Assembly: GCA_946811695.1 (NCBI GenBank)
Contig: OX328126.1
Span: 86,003,536-86,067,535 of the forward strand
Reading direction: 5' to 3'
Length of the DNA stretch: 64,000 nt
DNA from: Gonocerus acuteangulatus
Taxonomy: Eukaryota; Arthropoda; Insecta; Hemiptera; Coreidae
Of this stretch, positions 61,260 to 64,000 are shown piece by piece; position 1 is the first letter of the stretch, and the number at the start of each line of letters is the position of its first letter. The translations under genes and the position numbers were made by a program. The notes under the pieces were generated by a model that made no database searches, was not told where the DNA came from, and saw only the letters and a list, made by a program, of their open reading frames with translations.

Positions 61260-62335
61260 CGGCCACTGCTATCTGAAGCATAGAGGTTATACAAAGTATT
61301 AGAAAAGATGATCGAAGGACATATACATGTCCAGCAGAAATCTCCAGGAGACGATTTGATATCTAACGTTGTCCTAAAAAATCTTCCAAATAAGAGGATC
61401 GCACTCACAACCAGGGCCGCCACATGGGAGGGACAGCCGGGTACAGTTGTCCCGGGCCCGGGCCGAGCCTCGCTGATTGGAAAAAAATGTATAGGGTATG
61501 AGCTTGTAAAAAGAATGGGAAATATAGACGGCGTAGCCTATATTTCATTGGAATGGGATCTATATTATTTTTAATGTACATAAACGACAAAACAAGTGCA
61601 GTCCCAGATTAGTATATTTCATTAGGAGTCGTAATAAAACTACAAGTACCGAAAGTGAACTTTGCTGCTCCGATTGTCGGCTTTTAATCTTATTTAGCTC
61701 AAAACACAAGATGAAAATAATTTTAAAATGTCCAAAGTCCTATAGGAAAGTACTAGCTCTGAGATGTGGGGGCCCGTGATCTGGTCTTGGGCCCGGCTCT
61801 GAGATGTGGCGGCCCTGCTCACAACAAGCATATTTAATGCTTGTTCGAGGTCGGGCTATATCACAAAGGTGGGGAAAAATGATATTGTAGTAGTTTTTCA
61901 CTAGCCCGGAAAACCCAAAGAGATCCCTGCAGCTATCGGCCTGTAAGTCTTCTAAATACAATAGCTAAAGTTTTCGAAAATGTATTTAGAAGACACTTAG
62001 AGGAAAAAAATATCATTTCCCAACATAAATTTAAATTTAAACCTCACCATTCAGGTGTCCACCAAATACAGGGAATAGCTGAGTTAATACTGAAGGGATT
62101 TAAAGGAAAAAAGTATTCAACAGCTGTTTTCTTAGATGTAAAGTATTTTGTATAAACTAAAAATAACTGGAATAATAGCATCAGTCGAAAAATGAGCGTC
62201 TCTGCCGGTGTACCACAAGGAGCAGTACCGATCCATGTACTGTTTAACTTGTATTGTCATGACACCCCAGAGCCTCAAACTGCAACGGTCGCTCTGTTTG
62301 CAGATGACACAAAAGCGGTTCTCAAGTAGATTTCG
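61260..62335 (+). pseudogene. Jockey-like LINE RT, decayed and split by a hAT element
   Basis: Before the hAT: YKVLEKMIEGHIHV, LISNVVLKNLPNKRIALTT. After it (in shifting frames): SIFNACSRSGYITKVGKND, YRPVSLLNTIAKVFE, SGVHQIQGIAELILKGF, TAVFLDVK, SAGVPQGAVPIHVLF, and VALFADDTKAV (catalytic FADD). The order is that of Jockey-clade RT fingers and palm. Many stops. 62320-62470 is then a family B unit. Confidence 0.75.
61412..61817. mobile_element. Non-autonomous hAT element
   Basis: 406 bp, inverted ends CAGGGCCGCCACAT / ATGTGGCGGCCCTG, flanked by a perfect 8-bp duplication CTCACAAC (61404-61411, 61818-61825). No transposase. It splits the LINE RT. Confidence 0.9.
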
Positions 62336-62960
62336 ATGGGATGCGACCCCAGCCGGAGAAATAAATGCTTAAAATGGCCAAAGTGATCGTTTCGTTCATT
62401 TGAACTGTTCTTTTTATCTGTATTGCTTAGTTTTATTGCTTGTTATTTTTGTAATTGCTTAAAGCAGTAAAATGTCATTCAAAAAGGATACGAGAAATAA
62501 GAAACAACTACTAAATTAAAAAAATATATATATTTTTTGGACCGATGGGCTTGAAGCAGAACCCTAGAAAAGAGCTCAAAATAATTTTTATAAATTGCTA
62601 AAATAGTTTAGTATGTTAGTTTCATCTGCATAGATGCCTATGTTTGTTTAGCTTCTTTAATTGTTTTTTGGGATACGATAGCCAAATTCTAATTTGATGA
62701 CGTCATCAAGATCATGTGTACGAAATAATTCTAGACAGTTTTGTTTCGTTTTGATTTTTTTAATTAGTATTTCCATTTACTTTATATTATAAACGTAGCA
62801 TAAAATCCTCTTAGAATTTTCACAGCAGTATAATTATTTTCTTTATTCTTAACTTGTTTAAACTTTTTTCCCTTCTACACTGAGAGAAGGTTCCACTCCA
62901 TAGGTCTTGTACTCTCTTTCATGTCGGAGTGATTATTGTTAATGTTTTATATTTGAAATT
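62336..62960. other. Family B unit and TMX1 upstream region
   Basis: 62336-62470 is a family B unit (GAAATAAATGCTTAAAATGG). 62480-62960 should carry the TMX1 promoter and 5' UTR; I see no distinct element. Confidence 0.45.
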
Positions 62961-63100
62961 ATGGCGAACTGGACGAATTGGATTTTAACTTCTTTTGTAT
63001 TTTATCTGAACTTAAATTTAACTTATTCCAAGTCACAGTTGATCCAGCTCGATGAAGGAAACTGGGAACGAATGCTTGCCGGGGAGTGGATGGTGGAGTT
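62961..63100 (+). CDS. TMX1: TMX1-like thioredoxin-related transmembrane protein, exon 1 (partial gene)
   Basis: ATG at 62961, 46 codons plus two bases, then GTAAGT. MANWTNWILTSFVFYLNLNL is a signal peptide (cleavage likely near TYSKS). Mature text LIQLDEGNWERMLAGEWMVE matches the start of the thioredoxin domain of TMX1 (ENW..LL.G.WM.EFYAPWC). The CxxC exon must lie beyond 64000; nothing in 63101-64000 continues the frame. The product would be an ER membrane oxidoreductase. Other TMX or PDI-like proteins are less likely because of GEWM.E. Confidence 0.72.
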
Positions 63101-63661
63101 GTAAGTGTCATTTTACATATTAATTCCATTCCTATTCAATATTTCCATTAATTAAATTTAACATTTGGAAAGAAAGGAAGATTTTGACTAAACTTATGGA
63201 ATCTTTATGATTTTTTTTTATCATAATGTAATTCAACAATAAAGATTTCTATTGTTTTTACGTTTGTTTATAAAATCTTGTCTCTATTCTCAATTACAAC
63301 TATATTAGACATAATACTAGTGTAACTGTATTGATCCATATTGTTTTATTGCCTACTTAAATTGTGAGTAATCAAATATCTCATAAAGAACTTCTTTATT
63401 CATTTTGTTTTACAGTTATTGTGCAATAAAGTAAGATAGCTCAAGTCAATCCGAGCAGCTTATTTTTCATTGGGAGATGTATTAATCTAGAATTTTCTAT
63501 CTACTGCGAATAATGGTGTACATGTCTTCTCAAGGAAGGCGTGGTACACGAGTCATTATTACAGAATTTGTGTTAATAAAATTCTGCAATTGTACTAAAA
63601 CACGTATGGCTAACTTAATCATGACCAAAGAAGTATTCTAAGCTCTAAATGACCTGTTCGA
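63101..63661. other. TMX1 intron 1, first part
   Basis: AT-rich; no exon with an APWC motif. Nothing else seen. Confidence 0.5.
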
Positions 63662-63822
63662 TTTTTTAAACTGAACATTGCATTTGATGTTTTGTGGGAG
63701 CATTCCTTCCTGCTCAGCACATCTATTCTTGAAGACTTAGTTAGAACTAAGTCTTCAAGAATAGATGTGCTGAGCAGGAATGCTCTCACAAAACATCAAA
63801 TGCAATGTTCAGTTTAAAAAAA
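63662..63822. repeat. Near-perfect hairpin, ~78-bp arms
   Basis: Left arm TTAAACTGAACATTGC...GAAGACTTAGTT and right arm its complement with one mismatch and a 4-nt insertion (TCCT); spacer AG at 63743. It lies in TMX1 intron 1. Confidence 0.88.
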
Positions 63823-63855
63823 GCAAAGCTGAATCAGAACTGATTCAGCTTTGCT
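63823..63855. repeat. Second hairpin, perfect
   Basis: GCAAAGCTGAATCAG facing CTGATTCAGCTTTGC, spacer AA. It directly follows the 63662-63822 hairpin. Confidence 0.85.
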
Positions 63856-64000
63856 CAGTAACATTTGTTCATTAAATTCAATCTTTTGTATTTCCATGTT
63901 AGTAACAACAGTATAGGTACACGTACAAAGAGTAATGTTGTTTTAAATAGGTAAGGAATGGCAATTGTTTTTTTTTGCTGGACTCAACTTGTTTCGGGTC

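Noticed and set aside
60726..61283. 185-codon ORF antisense to DDX49
   Set aside because: Shadow of a conserved coding exon; no family resemblance.

Overview
This is eukaryotic, AT-rich, transposon-packed DNA, most likely from an arthropod and probably an insect. Spliced genes with GT-AG introns, poly-A-tailed SINEs, I/R1-type and Jockey-like LINEs, a Penelope-like element, short-LTR Gypsy elements and mariner/hAT/PIF MITEs all point that way. So does a two-cistron locus coding for the peptides known in Drosophila as Sloth1 and Sloth2. The species cannot be read from the window.

Host genes, left to right. (1) ECH1 (dienoyl-CoA isomerase, minus strand, 8 exons, 249-10391), with a mitochondrial-type N terminus and a C-terminal AKL peroxisomal signal. 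(2) ARMT1 (DUF89 metal-dependent phosphatase/carboxyl methyltransferase, plus strand, 7 exons, 27603-43597), all exons recovered and in frame. (3) A sloth1/sloth2-like bicistronic locus (56802-57226), two small membrane peptides for assembly of respiratory complex III. (4) DDX49 (intronless DEAD-box helicase, minus strand, 59759-61132). (5) Exon 1 of a TMX1-like thioredoxin-related membrane protein (62961-63100), which runs out of the window.

Between and inside these genes is repeat DNA. 11.4-15.8 kb: a decayed I-group LINE. 16.3-18.5 kb: a tandem ~350-bp repeat interrupted by a foldback element. 20.4-22.3 kb: a ~143-bp-unit tandem element. 22.3-26.1 kb: a nearly full Gypsy element cut off by a second foldback element just upstream of ARMT1. 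28-36 kb (ARMT1 intron 2): LINE relic, Helentron-like element, Penelope-like element, an ORF1-only LINE and long (TA)n tracts. 39.2-40.1 kb: mariner deletion derivative. 42.5 kb: SINE pair. 44-48.4 kb: more copies of the tandem element, a P/hAT-like MITE and a Copia relic. 49.5-50.8 kb: PIF-type MITE. 50.9-51.4 kb: third foldback copy with an 8-bp target duplication. 51.8-56.0 kb: a second Gypsy copy with an internal inversion that carries a third LTR. 61.3-62.3 kb: Jockey-like RT split by a small hAT element.

The most interesting non-gene signals are: a LINE 3'-end stem-loop with covarying stem and invariant GGUUA loop in three places; SINEs with a 5S-rRNA head and with tRNA heads that share one 3' tail; hammerhead-ribozyme-like cores tied to Penelope-type sequence; the inverted third LTR in Gypsy copy 2; and two adjacent near-perfect hairpins in the TMX1 first intron. 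The host genes do not form an operon; apart from the sloth pair they are unrelated neighbours. All calls come from reading the sequence, without database searches.
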